64,000 bases of DNA, from positions 1,132,518-1,196,517 of the forward strand of contig OX030966.1 of NCBI GenBank assembly GCA_943735955.1, written 5' to 3'. The number at the start of each line of letters is the position of its first letter. The first letter of the stretch is position 1. This document shows positions 26,271 to 36,308 of this stretch, one piece after another. Below the pieces are notes generated by a model, which did no database searches, was not told the DNA's origin, and was given only the letters and a program-made list of their open reading frames with translations. The stretch is from Piscicola geometra. Taxonomy: Eukaryota > Annelida > Clitellata > Hirudinida > Piscicolidae. The position numbers and the translations under genes were made by a program.

Positions 26271-29200
26271 TGTGTGTGTGTTTGTATGTGTGTGTGTGTT
26301 TGTGTGTGTGTTTGTGTGTGTGTTTGTGTATATGTGTGTGTGTTTGTGTGTGTGTGTGTTTGTGTGTGTGTTTTTGTGTGTGTGTGTGTGTGTGACTCGT
26401 TACTCAGAAAGAATCGGACAGGTTTCAGAACAGGCCGCAGCTGCATTCAGCAGATTCATATTATGAGAAGGATTATAGATGGCGCAAACTCGCAAGACAT
26501 CCCACTATTCATCACTTTCGTCGACTTCGAGAAAGCCTTCGCCTCAATCGACCAAAATGTGATGTTTGCAAAACTGCGACACTACGGAATCCCAGAGAAA
26601 TTTGTCAAAGCAATCAAGGTCTTGTACGGACAAGTCGACCAGCCAAGACTGCATACAAGGCCAGCTTTCTGCACCCTTCAACATTTCTACAGGCGTCTTA
26701 CAAGATGATGTTTTGGCTCCGTTCCTATTCATTATCGTGATAGACTACAAATCCAAATTGTCTGCAAGTGAATTTAGATATGTCACCCACTCAAGAAAAC
26801 CAAACGAGGACAAGTGCGTGCAAACAACCAGCCGCTCATTGCGCCACACAACTCGTTGGACTGGAGATAAACATTAAAAAGATCGAACAGATGCTTCTCA
26901 ACCAACCAGACCTCGCCACCGCCTGCACAGCTCTTCATCAATGGTCAGGAAATTGCAATCATTGATGACTTGGAACACCTTTCATCCTATGTTGGGTCCA
27001 CAGATCACGATGTCAGAATCCGAATCGGCCTTGCATGGGCAGCCTTCACAAAGCTACAAAGTTTATTCGCTCACCCAAGCTGAACTCAGATCTCAAGATT
27101 CGCATCTTTCAAGCCGCTTGCATCTCAATATTGCTCTACGGCTGCGAAGCATCGGTACTCGAAGGGGCATTGTCGATGCAAGCACCAAGACGCCCTGGCA
27201 GACCAAGGATGTCAAATCTACAGCAGATCTCGTCGTACATTGATGCAGGACAGCCAACCCACCCAGTCGGCCAGTTGAAATTATGGAGAGTGCCGCTTCT
27301 GACGCATTATCTGCACCCGTTGTATGATGATGATGATGATGAGTGGGTTGTTAGATGGGCGTGAGTGTGGTTTTTTTTATGTGTTGTAAATGGCTAGATG
27401 TGGTTGTGTTCGTGCGGTTGGTGTGTGGGTGTTAGTGTGTTGTGAGTTGAAAGCATGGCTGATGTTGGTTGACTGTGATTGAGGACATTGGTGAGAGATA
27501 GGCCTGTGAAGAATTTGCAAGCAGTCTCCACGACATCTGCTATTCCACCAGCTTTCTAACTCCCTTACCTCTTCCCCATCTCTTGCCCTTCCCCCCCATT
27601 TCTTGCTTTTCCCACACCCCATCTCTTGCTCCTCCCACACCCCATCTCTTGCTTTTCCCACACCCCATCTCTTGCTCCTCCCACACCCCATCTCTGACTC
27701 CTCCCACACCCCATCTCTGGCTCCTCCCACACCCCATCTCTTGCTCCTCCCACATCCCATCTCTTGCTCCTCCCACACCCCATCTCTTGCTCCTCCCGCA
27801 CCCTATCTCTTGCTCCTCCCACACCCCATCTCTGGCTCCTCCCACACCCCATCTCTGGCTCCTCCCACACCCCATCTCTTGCTCCTCCCCCCCACCTCAA
27901 GCAGCCTGGCCTTCTTCTTGGCCTCGGTGAAGCAGGGAGGGTCCATGGCGGTCTCGAGGTTGATGTTGTTGAACTCCTCGATCGTCAGCTGACTCGATGG
28001 TGTCTGCTCAAACTCTGAAAGTCTGTCATGGTGATGGTGATGGTGATGCTGATGGTGATGATGATGCTGATGATGCTGCTGATGATAAGGATGATAGTGA
28101 TACTAATAAAATACAAAATTATAACTTTATAAAAAATAATCTCAGATTCCAGTTTAATATAAATGTATTATTATTGTTGTTGGTGACCGAGTGTGTAACG
28201 ACTCTCGGCTTGACCAATAATGAAAGGTCCTAGGTTCGAGTGCAACCAATGCCCTAGTAACCCAAAGGCGCAAATATGCAGCCTAAGTGGCCTCGAAGCC
28301 CGTTCGGGTTGTACGCCACTATAAGAATGCTCGTACTTACTACTATATAGAATATCATTATCCCGCCGTCACCAGCAGCAAAAACCGCAGGACAAGCAGC
28401 ATGACAAGTAGCATGACAAGCAGGAGGACAAGCAGCATGACAAGCAGCAGGACAAGCAGCATGACAAGCAGCATGACAAGCAGCAGGACAAGCAGCATGA
28501 CAAGCAGCATGACAAGCAGCAGGACAAGCAGCATGACAAGCAGCATGACAAGCAGCATGACAAGCAGCATGACAAGCAGCATGACAAGCAGCATGACAAG
28601 CAGCAGGACAAGCAGGAGGACAAGCAGCATGACAAGCAGCATGACAAGCAGCATGACAAGCAGCATGGCAAGCAGCATGACAAGCAGCATGACAAGCAGC
28701 ATGACAAGCAGCATGACAAGCAGCATGACAAGCAGCATGACAAGCAGCAGGACAAGCAGCATGACAAGCAGCATGACAAGCAGCATGACAAGCAGGAGGA
28801 CAAGCAGCATGACAAGCAGCATGACAAGCAGCATGACAAGCAGCATGACAAGCAGCAGGACAAGCAGCATGACAAGCAGCATGACAAGCAGCATGACAAG
28901 CAGCAGGACAAGCAGCATGACAAGCAGCATGACAAGCAGCATGACAAGCAGCATGACAAGCAGGAGGACAAGCAGCATGACAAGCAGCATGACAAGCAGC
29001 ATGACAAGCAGCAGGACAAGCAGGAGGACAAGCAGCATGACAAGCAGCATGACAAGCAGCATGACAAGCAGCATGACAAGCAGCAGGACAAGCAGGAGGA
29101 CAAGTACCTCTTTTTGATGGTTTGTTCTCCTATTCGAACGACCCTCATGACGTCATGAACGGTCCTGTTGAAGTCGAAGATGCGAGAAGCCACCAACAAT

Positions 29201-30495
29201 GCTGAGTGATGGATGCATGGATGGATGGATGCATGCATGCATGGATGGATGCATGGATGGATGGATGGATGCATGGATGGATGGATGCATGGATGGATGG
29301 ATGGATGCATGGATGGATGGATGCATGGATGGATGCATGCATGGATGGATGCATGAATGGATGGATGGATGGATGCATGCATGGATGGATGGATGGATGC
29401 ATGGATAGATGAATGGATGGATGCATGGATGGATGCATGCATGGATGGATGCATGGATGGATGGATGCATGGATGGATGGATGCATGGATGGATGGATGC
29501 ATGGATGGATGGATGCATGGATGGATGGATGCATGGATGGATGGATGCATGGATGGATGGATGGATGGATGCATGGATGGATGGATGCATGGATGGATGG
29601 ATGCATGGATGGATGGATGCATGGATGGATGGATGCATGGATGGATGGATGCATGGATGGATGGATGCATGGATGGATGGATGCATGGATGGATGGGATA
29701 AAAAGATAGTTTGTAAGCAGTGAATGCTCAACCCTTGCATCGACCATCATCTTCAAGCCTTCACACACCACCCTTTGTGCCACTCAATACAATTCAGTAT
29801 ATAATAATAATAATAATTCAGCTCATTAGAATAAAGTAAAATACCATACCATACAATACCATAAAATTAGAGCTGTTCCACGATTAAAACTTTCAATCGC
29901 CGTTAATCGTTCGATTAAAAATTTTAATCGTGCGTTAATCGTGTTTTAACGCAATTTTTTTAGCATATTTGACATTGTAAAAAAATTAGTTGAAAATTTT
30001 TTCCTTAAAAATGTAATAAAATGTTATTGGAATTTTTTATAAATTTTTTTGTGGAAATATTCTTATCTTCAACTCGTTTTTCAACTTTTTCCTTTTTAAA
30101 AAACATTTCACATTTTTAAATCGGGGGTCTAAAGATGTGGCAATTCTTAGTAGTTGTGGTTAATGTGGTGCTTGTGGTGGTAGTTGTATTCTAATTATTC
30201 ATTCTCTGCTCCAATTCGGGAAGAAAATTGTGTGTGAAACGAATGACATAAGCTGGATCATCTTCTGAAGTGCATATTTCTTGTGTAAAGTGACAAATTG
30301 CAAGAAACAATATTGAAAATTTCAAGTAAGTTTCACACCCTAGAAGTTCTGTTGCAAATCTTTAAGAAATAACAAGTTTTTTGATGAAATGCAATATTTC
30401 CTATTCGTTTGTTGACAGTAAATTAGTAGTATCTGTGTTCACTTGCTGACAATGTAACCAAAACAGAAAAAAACAGTTCAATTTAGATAAGCTAA

Positions 30496-30538
<43 letters not shown>

Positions 30539-33500
30539 TTTTAAAGGTTGAAACTGAAATAATAATAACAATAAATTTAAGATAAAATAAAATACAATAA
30601 AATAAAAGACAATAAAATAAAAGACATAAAAATAAAAGACAATAAAATAAAAGACATAAAAATAAAAGACAATAAAATAAAAGACAATGAAATAAAAGAC
30701 AATGAAATAAAAGACAATAAAATAAAAGACAATAAAAAAATTAAAATTACAAAAAAATACAATACATATATATAGGCTATATGTTTTTTTTTAAACGTAA
30801 AAATTATAATAAAACTATCAAATTATACGAATGATTTCATATTTGCAGTTGTGGAGAATAAGAATGTTTTCAAAAAACATATTTCTAACATTATTGAAGA
30901 ATTAATAATAATGAACGATGAAAAAAATTCAGAAAAGGATGAATTGTACAAATATTCCCAATTACGTCCCACCAAAATTGAAGATTATAAAGATGTTTAA
31001 TTTATTTGAGTAAAATGAGCAATTTTCCAATACTACAAATAGCCAAAATTTTGTTTAGTATACCTGCAAGTTCTTTTCCCTGTGAACGGAATTTGTCAAC
31101 ATGTGGTCGTTTAACATCAGACCCAAGCTCATCTAATTTTAACGCTGAAACTTTTGCCGGTTTAACCCGTGTTAAAAGCAATAAAGACTTGATTGAATTA
31201 CTCAAAAACAATGACTAACTTCAATACTTTCATTTCAATAATTTTTGAAATTTAAATCGTATTTTATTATTTTGCTAAAAGAAATATTCTCTGACTTTCA
31301 AATAATGAACTTTCATCATCATCATCATCTCCTGGTTTTTTTTTAAACAGGGCAACTTTTCCTCTCCCGAGGGTGGGGCCTGTCTGAAAAGTCTCAATCT
31401 CTCTCTCCACTCCTTTCTATCATGGGCATCAGTGCTGCGTGCCCCCAGGTATTTGAGGTCTTTCTGCACTACCTCTTCCCACGTCTTCTTTGGCCTGCCT
31501 GGTCGTTTCGTTCCAGAAACCTCCATTCTTCTAACCTTGTTGATCCATCCACCATCACGTTCCACATGCCCAAACCACCTCATTCTTCTCGCTTGCAGTA
31601 CAGCACCAATATCCTGGATTCCCATCATTTTTTGGAGCTCATCTGAACTAATGAGATCTTTTGATGTTGCACATCCAACGGATCATGGCCCGGTCGTTGC
31701 GTTGAAGGCGGTTGATTGTTTCTGTGGTGACAGCCCAAGTCTCAGAGGCGTGTAACATTGTACTCCTCACGCATGAGGTGTACACACGACTTCTGGTTGG
31801 AAGTGGAAGGTGTCTGTTTGTCAGTAGAGGAAGAAGTTGACGAAATTTTCCCCACGCACACTTGCATCGGGTTATGGCAGCATCCTCACAGCCTCCACCT
31901 GCAGACAGCATGTCACCTAAGTAGCAGAATTCAGGAACGACTTCAAGTTTGTCTTCATCAACAAGAACTTCCACAATTGGTCTTCCGTCTATCGGTCGAG
32001 CTGTGCCTTGACAGCGGGCACACTTGTAATTTGGGTCTGAGCGGAGGGAGCCTTTAATGCCTGAGCATCTCTTGTGCACCCAGGATGAGCAACCGCTGCA
32101 TAGAATGGAGTTTTTGCCCGTTCCTTTAAGGCAGACTGCACATGGGTACTTTCCCGATTTCTTGGTCAGCTCTAGATTCGCACCAGAACTTTAAGAAATG
32201 TTAGAACTAGCAAGTTTCGGACCGGTGAAAACGGCAGCGAAAATAAATAAATAAACAACATTTTTGTTGTTGAAATGGGTCGGGACCGGATCACAAAGAT
32301 CGGGAACGGGACGGGAGGAGAAAACAAAATTCGAGAACGGGACGGGACCGGGAATGAAAAATCGTACATGTCCGACCTCTAGCACTCACACGCACGAACA
32401 CACGCACACACACACACACACATTAACACACACACATACATACACACACACACACACCCATAAATACACACACACACACACAAACACAAGCAACGAACCA
32501 GCGCCACAGATGCCAGAGGGCCTCCTACCTTGGACCATCCAGTCCCGGCCCATCCTCGCCACCAATCTGTCACAGCAATCATGATGAGGAGAACAAGAAT
32601 GTAAACAAGTTGATGTGAGCATTTATGACAATATAATAATTAGAGCTGTACATTAATCTACGTTAACTTTTCAATTAACCCGTTAATAAATTAACGCAAT
32701 TAACAATTTAGCGCAGTTATTATAATTGCTGATACACTTGCAAGGACATCTCTCGTTCCGAAAAGGTCTTCAAGGAAAGAAGGAGAATTAAAGTGGAAGA
32801 GTCCAAGATCAAAATATACAGCCTTTCCCAAACAAGAGACTATGAACCCATGTAACTTCAGATTTTGAAGATGAAGATACCTCAATGATGACAAAGTCAA
32901 TAATTCAACGTTATCGAACAGAATCTCAAGTAGGCTTTGAGAGTTGTCCTCTTGTTTGGTGGCAACAACACGAAGGGGCATATCCGACTCTTGCGAAACT
33001 GGCAAGAAAGTATTTGTCATTACCTGCAAGTACAGCTCCATGTGAACGTCTATTCAGCTTGTCAGGACACATAGTTAGCAAGAAAAGAAGCCCTTCAGAT
33101 GAAGACACTAATGAAGACAAACTTGATCACTGCCCCACAAGTGTGGGACTTGGGTTTTCATGATTGATGCATTCATTTGTTCTCTCCCCAATGAGGACTC
33201 ATTTTATAAATCATTTTTATGCAACTCCAATAGTTTCTAATTACATTTGTGACACCATTTCCACAGCAGCTGATGACACAAACACCATTCCATACTGATG
33301 TCAGAGCAGCTGATGACACAAACACCATTCCATACTGATGTCAGAGCAGCTGATGACACAAACACCATTCCATACTGATGTCAGAGCAGCTGATGACACA
33401 AACACCATTCCATACTGATGTCAGAGCAGCTGATGACACAAACACCATTCCATACTGATGTCAGAGCAGCTGATGACACAAACACCATTCCATACTGATG

Positions 33501-35228
33501 TCAGAGCAGCTGATGACACAAACACCATTCCATACTGATGTCAGAGCAGCTGATGACACAAACACCATTCCATACTGATGTCAGAGCAGCTGATGACACA
33601 AACACCATTCCATACTGATGTCAGAGCAGCTGATGACACAAACACCATTCCATACTGATGTCAGAGCAGCTGATGACACAAACACCATTCCATACTGATG
33701 TCAGAGCAGCTGATGACACAAACACCATTCCATACTGATGTCAGAGCAGCTGATGACACAAACACCATTCCATACTGATGTCAGAGCAGCTGATGACACA
33801 AACACCATTCCATACTGATGTCAGAGCAGCTGATGACACAAACACCATTCCATACTGATGTCAGAGCAGCTGATGACACAAACACCATTCCATACTGATG
33901 TCAGAGCAGCTGATGACACAAACCTTTAGTTTACGATTAAAGTTTTTAATCGTTTGATAAACTTCGATTAAAAATTTTTACCGCTGAAAAGCTCTAGAAT
34001 AAATGATACAAATAAAAATAATTATAACAATAATTACTTTTTTTTAAAATAAAAAATGATAAGAAGGATGAAAAGGGCGGAAGACGAAGCGTGAAGGATG
34101 AGGATGGTCATCAGCACCTGGTTGCAGTCCTGCACACGTCCATCGTCTTGTCGCCGTACTCCATCTTGTGAGCGTACCGTTCTATGTACAAGGCAGGGTC
34201 TAGATTGATGATAGATGGATGGATGGATGGATAGATGGATGGATGAATAGAGGAAGAGTGAAGTGCATGATTCAAAAAGAAGCTTTGAATAGTTTTAACG
34301 ACTCTGAGCAGGGTGGATGTCAAAGAGAAGCATGATGATGATGCTGGGAGTGATGATGATGCTGGGAGTGATGATGATGCTGGGAATGATGATGATGCTG
34401 GGAGTGATGATGATGCTGGGAATGATGATGATGCTGGGAATGATGATGATGCTGGGAATGATGATGATGCTGGGAATGATGATGATGCTGGGAATGATGA
34501 TGATGCTGGGAGTGATGATGATGCTGGGAATGATGATGATGCTGGGAATGATGATGATGCTGGGAATGATGATGATGCTAGGAATGATGGTGATGCTGGG
34601 AGTGATGATGATGATAATAATAATAATTGTCGTTTTTGTATAGCGCCCGGGCACGCAACTGAAGCGCTCTCACTACGTCGTAATGCAATAAAGAAAAAAG
34701 AATAATTAAAATAGTAATGTTATAATAAGGAAAGCAAAGAGTAGCATGGAGGTATTATTATGAGTGATAAGCTAAATTGAAATAATGGAGGTAATGATGA
34801 TGGTGGTGGTGATGATGATGATGGTAAGGATTATGGGTGAACGGGTAGCTGAGTCTGCAACGACTCTCGGCTTGACCAATAATGAAAGGTCCTAGGTTCA
34901 AGTGCAACCAATGCCCTAGTAACCCAGAGGCGCAAATGAAAATATGCAGCCTAAGTGGCCTGGAAGCCCGTTCGGGTTATACGCCACTATAATAATGCTT
35001 GTCGTTATTATTATGATGATGGGGAAGATGATGATGGTGAAGATGATGATGGTGAAGATGATAATGGGGAAGATGATGGCGATGGTGAGGATGGTGATGA
35101 TGAAGATGATGATGATGCTTCTGCAGAGTGATTGATGGTTATTTAGGGGGAGTAAAGCACCTATGGCAGGGATGCTAATGTAGAGGTCCTTCGAGAGCTG
35201 CAGGTAGGTGTGTCCTAGTGTGTACACG

Positions 35229-35267
<39 letters not shown>

Positions 35268-36051
35268 ATCCATTTTATTTATGTTTTAATAATCTGCAAA
35301 AACTAATTCCCTGTCGTCATCATAATGCTCGTCTCACCCCTAGCTTGTCGCTGAAGTCAAGGAGCATCACTGGGGGAGGGGAGCAGTGAATTACTCTTCA
35401 GTCCTGCAATGTCTTAATGCAAGCAAAAGAAAACAAACATGGCTTCTTCTCTGTACGGCAGACGATGTACAGACATGCGGCAGCAACGTGGATTGACTTG
35501 CGGCCTTTAGTGAGACCCTTGGAGACAGCCAGCTTGAAGTAGTTGTAGGCAACGTCTGCACAGTACGAACTCATGTTGAGGGTCGACGCGAGGTGCTGAA
35601 TGCGGTTCCGACCTGTGGCATGGTGCAGCAAATGAGGAGGAGACTGAATGCCAATCACGAACTCAAACAATCAACTACACCATTGTCGAGAGTGTGCTGT
35701 CTCGAGTCCCTTTGTCCATAACTCCTCGACCCTGCCACTCTAGCATGCTTGCCTTCATAGAGTTGAATATGCAAAAGACCATTGAATATTTATAAGATTA
35801 AAAATCAAAATCACTGATATAAATAATGGGCAAAATAGAAATTAGATTTAAATATAATAAAAAAAACTGTAAAATAAACCTTCAGAACTGACAAACTGGC
35901 CGAGTGCTGACACACCTCCTCCCGAGTTCTCCTGGAACTGAATCTCCGACACAATCACCTGGTCCTCCACCACAGCTCCACACTGCGTGCACACCAGCAT
36001 GCCGTGGTCCTCCTCCATCTCGGTCGAACCGCAATTGCCGCATATCGTCAT
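17383..36051 (-). CDS. BRF1: TFIIIB subunit BRF1 (TFIIB-related factor), 18 exons
   Basis: Exons, 5' to 3': 36051-35880, 35737-35681, 35612-35439, 35369-35338, 35233-35161, 34199-34118, 32566-32499, 29201-29108, 28022-27896, 26224-26121, 24883-24516, 24445-24375, 23282-23201, 23107-23046, 19565-19505, 18246-17995, 17716-17570, 17444-17383. They sum to 695 residues (human 677). Exon 1 has a zinc ribbon (Cys4, 7, 21, 24) and VIVSEIQF. Exons 2-8 form the cyclin folds: [63 protein letters not shown]. Exon 9 has [14 protein letters not shown]. Exons 12-16 hold the BRF homology region ([35 protein letters not shown]), and the end is acidic. BRF1 bridges TFIIIC, TBP and RNA polymerase III at tRNA and 5S promoters. 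Exon 11's 5' edge and the exon 16/17 junction are phase-consistent guesses. Introns hold satellites and transposons. Confidence 0.94.
17755..17875. repeat. 12-bp tandem array (CCTTGTCCGTGC-like)
   Basis: About ten variant units in BRF1 intron 16, just upstream of exon 17 on the gene strand. Confidence 0.9.
18258..18380. repeat. GATGAT-rich simple repeat upstream of BRF1 exon 16
   Basis: Irregular GATGATGATGAATGATGA words in intron 15, starting within about 15 bp of the exon 16 acceptor. Confidence 0.85.
18600..19450. repeat. 15-bp satellite in BRF1 intron 15
   Basis: About 57 units of GAAGAAGGAAGAGAT with AAG/AGG variants, plus a degenerate right edge. The Glu/Lys open frames on + are artefacts. 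Confidence 0.97.
19586..19830. repeat. 12-bp GGAAGGATGGGT array and short flanking repeat
   Basis: Irregular GGATGGGTGGAA words upstream of BRF1 exon 15 (gene strand), followed at 19767-19830 by two copies of a GGGATGGACAGCATGGAG word. Confidence 0.9.
19922..21174 (+). mobile_element. hAT element family 2, copy 1 (3' end interrupted)
   Basis: Begins with the terminal word TAGAGCTGT shared with 29868 and 32641. The frame 20707-20979 encodes a hAT C-terminal dimerisation region ([29 protein letters not shown]). A nearly identical coding block is in the copy at 32641-33996. Upstream transposase sequence is mostly missing or decayed. The 3' terminal repeat seems to be cut off by the element at 21175-22904. 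It lies in BRF1 intron 14 on the opposite strand to the gene. Confidence 0.82.
21175..22904 (-). mobile_element. DNA transposon with long TIRs and integrase-type transposase remnant
   Basis: Terminal inverted repeats 21175-21286 and 22761-22904 share long words such as ATTCCATGGATTG, AAGATTTGCAGTCATTCCAT and GGACTGTCG; the right arm is about 30 bp longer. Between them, on the - strand, are pieces of a retroviral-integrase-like (rve) transposase. [14 protein letters not shown] (about 22260-22335) has the second catalytic Asp. SQGSVERLN followed by ISWMNDN (21990-22253) has the catalytic Glu. A tail with [10 protein letters not shown] and AGDNVTVP is at 21656-21853. These match the integrase family containing vertebrate KRBA2, akin to Ginger/IS481EU-type elements; exact placement is uncertain. 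Frames are broken. Confidence 0.78.
22897..22959. repeat. 63-bp near-perfect palindrome
   Basis: ATTCTACACGTTGTAACGG and GTAACATATA are mirrored as TATATGTTACCGTTAC and AATGTGTAGAAT around a TA-rich centre near 22928. The left half overlaps the end of the integrase-type transposon. Confidence 0.85.
22983..23017. repeat. TA microsatellite
   Basis: Short TA run in BRF1 intron 14, just below exon 14. Confidence 0.9.
23330..24370 (+). mobile_element. LINE fragment with RNase H domain, 3' end duplicated
   Basis: On the + strand: a post-RT segment ([16 protein letters not shown], about 23365-23415), an RNase H-like segment at 23598-23942 ([21 protein letters not shown]), then a C-terminal [11 protein letters not shown] block. 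The distal part occurs twice (to about 24115, and about 24116-24370), each ending in AACAAC/AAAAGC-rich tail sequence. No reverse transcriptase core is present. It lies antisense in BRF1 intron 12 (between exons 12 and 13). Confidence 0.78.
24958..25095. repeat. Tandem array of AAGAGTGTRCA words
   Basis: About 12 short units (AAGAGTGTACAC, AAGAGTGTGC) in BRF1 intron 10. Confidence 0.92.
25160..25320. repeat. 16-bp tandem array (TTGTGGTGTTGTTGGG)
   Basis: About nine units in BRF1 intron 10. Confidence 0.93.
25410..26118. repeat. CCACCTCCTCC/CACCACCAC satellite in BRF1 intron 10
   Basis: About 0.7 kb of CCACCATCTCCACCTCC-type words that run directly into the donor of BRF1 exon 10 (gene strand reads GTGGGTGGAGGAGG). 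Confidence 0.95.
26228..26393. repeat. TG-rich microsatellite
   Basis: TG runs interrupted by TTTG, adjoining the acceptor of BRF1 exon 10 on the gene strand. Confidence 0.95.
26396..27310 (+). mobile_element. RTE-like LINE fragment (RT domain, frameshifted)
   Basis: Reverse transcriptase segments with [38 protein letters not shown] and FNISTGVLQ followed by [14 protein letters not shown] are spread over two frames (26238-26708 and 26566-26877). A C-terminal [20 protein letters not shown] segment follows near 27080-27150. The YADD box is not evident. Antisense in BRF1 intron 9. Confidence 0.82.
27585..27893. repeat. 23-bp satellite abutting BRF1 exon 9 donor
   Basis: About 13 units of CTCCTCCCACACCCCATCTCT plus TG or GG. 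On the gene strand the array begins within a few bases of the GTGGGG donor. Confidence 0.95.
28022..28095. repeat. GATGGTGATGCT short repeat
   Basis: Simple GATGGTGATG/GATGATGCTG words immediately upstream of BRF1 exon 9 on the gene strand. Confidence 0.85.
28180..28335 (+). mobile_element. tRNA-derived SINE in BRF1 intron 8
   Basis: Well preserved copy: ACGACTCTCGGCTTGACC, the B-box-like GGTTCGAGTGC, the body CAGCCTAAGTGGCC and the tail ACGCCACTATAAG. Confidence 0.85.
28375..29106. repeat. 12-bp satellite (GACAAGCAGCAT) abutting BRF1 exon 8 donor
   Basis: About 60 units with ATG/AGG and CAG/AGG variants. The donor side of exon 8 (GTACTTGTCCTCC on the gene strand) already lies in repeat sequence. 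Confidence 0.97.
29206..29697. repeat. GGAT/GCAT satellite abutting BRF1 exon 8 acceptor
   Basis: About 0.49 kb of GGATGGATGCAT words. On the gene strand the array ends about 5 bp before the acceptor AG of exon 8. Confidence 0.97.
29868..30480 (-). mobile_element. hAT element family 2 fragment
   Basis: Starts with the terminal word TAGAGCTGT. Reading on the - strand, its interior matches the stretch 20409-20545 of copy 1 (for example the ACTTGCAATTTGTYAC-like and GTCATTCGTTT words). No coding capacity remains. Confidence 0.65.
30498..30535. repeat. TA microsatellite
   Basis: Short TA tract at the edge of the hAT family 2 fragment. Confidence 0.9.
30590..30738. repeat. AAAATAAAAGACAAT tandem repeat
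   Basis: About ten units of 13-15 bp, AT-rich, in BRF1 intron 7. Confidence 0.9.
30785..32382 (+). mobile_element. hAT element family 1, copy 2, interrupted by an RTE-like insertion
   Basis: The left part matches the reversed copy at 39870-40080. The frame 31006-31218 gives the hAT dimerisation region ([20 protein letters not shown]). The right part resumes at 32186 and runs to the terminal CGGACCTCTA-type end (reads CCGACCTCTA) at 32382. The RTE-like fragment 31314-32185 splits it. In BRF1 intron 7. Confidence 0.8.
31314..32185 (-). mobile_element. RTE-like LINE 3' fragment nested in hAT copy
   Basis: On the - strand: [45 protein letters not shown] and [11 protein letters not shown], i.e. 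the C-terminal part of a LINE ORF2, with one frameshift near 31650. The 3' end is an ATGATGATG tail. Flanking direct repeats GAACTTT at 31307-31313 and 32186-32192 mark a target-site duplication within the hAT sequence. Confidence 0.88.
32396..32482. repeat. CA-rich microsatellite
   Basis: CA runs with ATACA and TTAACA interruptions, between the hAT copy end and BRF1 exon 7. Confidence 0.9.
32641..33996 (+). mobile_element. hAT element family 2, copy 2, containing a 40-bp minisatellite
   Basis: Starts at TAGAGCTGT and ends with AAAGCTCTA, consistent with terminal inverted repeats. The frame 32885-33163 encodes the hAT dimerisation region ([21 protein letters not shown], split here only for brevity) up to VSKKRSPS. 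The rest is replaced by a homogeneous minisatellite at 33258-33923. No clean 8-bp target duplication was seen. Antisense in BRF1 intron 6. Confidence 0.8.
33258..33923. repeat. 40-bp minisatellite, apparently identical units
   Basis: About 16.5 copies of a 40-bp unit (TCAGAGCAGCTGATGACACA followed by AACACCATTCCATACTGATG). By eye there are no differences between complete units, unlike the variant-rich satellites elsewhere in the window. Confidence 0.97.
34205..34250. repeat. GGAT repeat
   Basis: Short GATGGATGGATG tract just upstream of BRF1 exon 6 (gene strand). Confidence 0.85.
34326..34620. repeat. 18-bp satellite (GATGATGATGCTGGGAAT)
   Basis: About 16 units with AAT/AGT variants in BRF1 intron 5. 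Confidence 0.96.
34637..34705 (+). repeat. GCGC-hairpin interspersed repeat fragment
   Basis: TATAGCGCCCGG...GAAGCGCTCTCACTACGTCG; related to the duplicated repeat at 13640-14215 and to the 3' end of the LINE at 50930-52290. Confidence 0.6.
34838..35005 (+). mobile_element. tRNA-derived SINE, best A/B-box copy
   Basis: Head with the A-box-like TAGCTGAGTCTG, the B-box-like GGTTCAAGTGC, then the family body and an ATTATT-rich end. Same strand orientation as the copies at 2812 and 28180. In BRF1 intron 5. Confidence 0.85.
35020..35120. repeat. GATGATGGTGAA repeat
   Basis: Short imperfect 12-bp array between the SINE and BRF1 exon 5. Confidence 0.88.
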
Positions 36052-36308
36052 TTCGGTCGAGTATTACGCTCAAAGTAAACTTGAAAGTTGTTCGAACGTC
36101 TATGCGGGAAGGCGGTCAGCAGTTAAAGCCCAATGTAAGCTCTGTCATGTCGCAATTTACTTTTAAAAGAAAAAAATAATGTATTCAAATAACTTTATAT
36201 TAAAATACAAACAAAAATTTTATAACATTTCCTAATTTTATTACGGTTAATCTTTCAAATTGAAGTATATTACTTTTAAATTATTAATCAAAATAAGTCT
36301 CTTTTAAA
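36052..36308. promoter_or_regulatory. Shared upstream region of BRF1 and bS18m genes
   Basis: The two start codons are 257 bp apart and point away from each other, so this interval must hold both 5' untranslated regions and probably a bidirectional promoter. No TATA box or other motif can be assigned with confidence. Confidence 0.6.

Noticed and set aside
27477..27545. Possible extra BRF1 exon on the - strand ([14 protein letters not shown])
   Set aside because: The peptide has acceptable edges by eye, but BRF1 orthologues have no sequence between the exon 9 and exon 10 blocks and no donor fits the phase.
28287..29670. Met-Thr-Ser-Ser and Cys-Leu-Ser repeat proteins
   Set aside because: 12-bp satellite translated in three frames; only 29201-29108 is coding (BRF1 exon 8).
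33258..33923. CRISPR-like regularity of the 40-bp array
   Set aside because: No variable spacers; every unit is identical.
34838..34960. tRNA gene
   Set aside because: A- and B-box-like words are present but no cloverleaf with acceptor stem could be drawn, and the segment recurs as an interspersed SINE.
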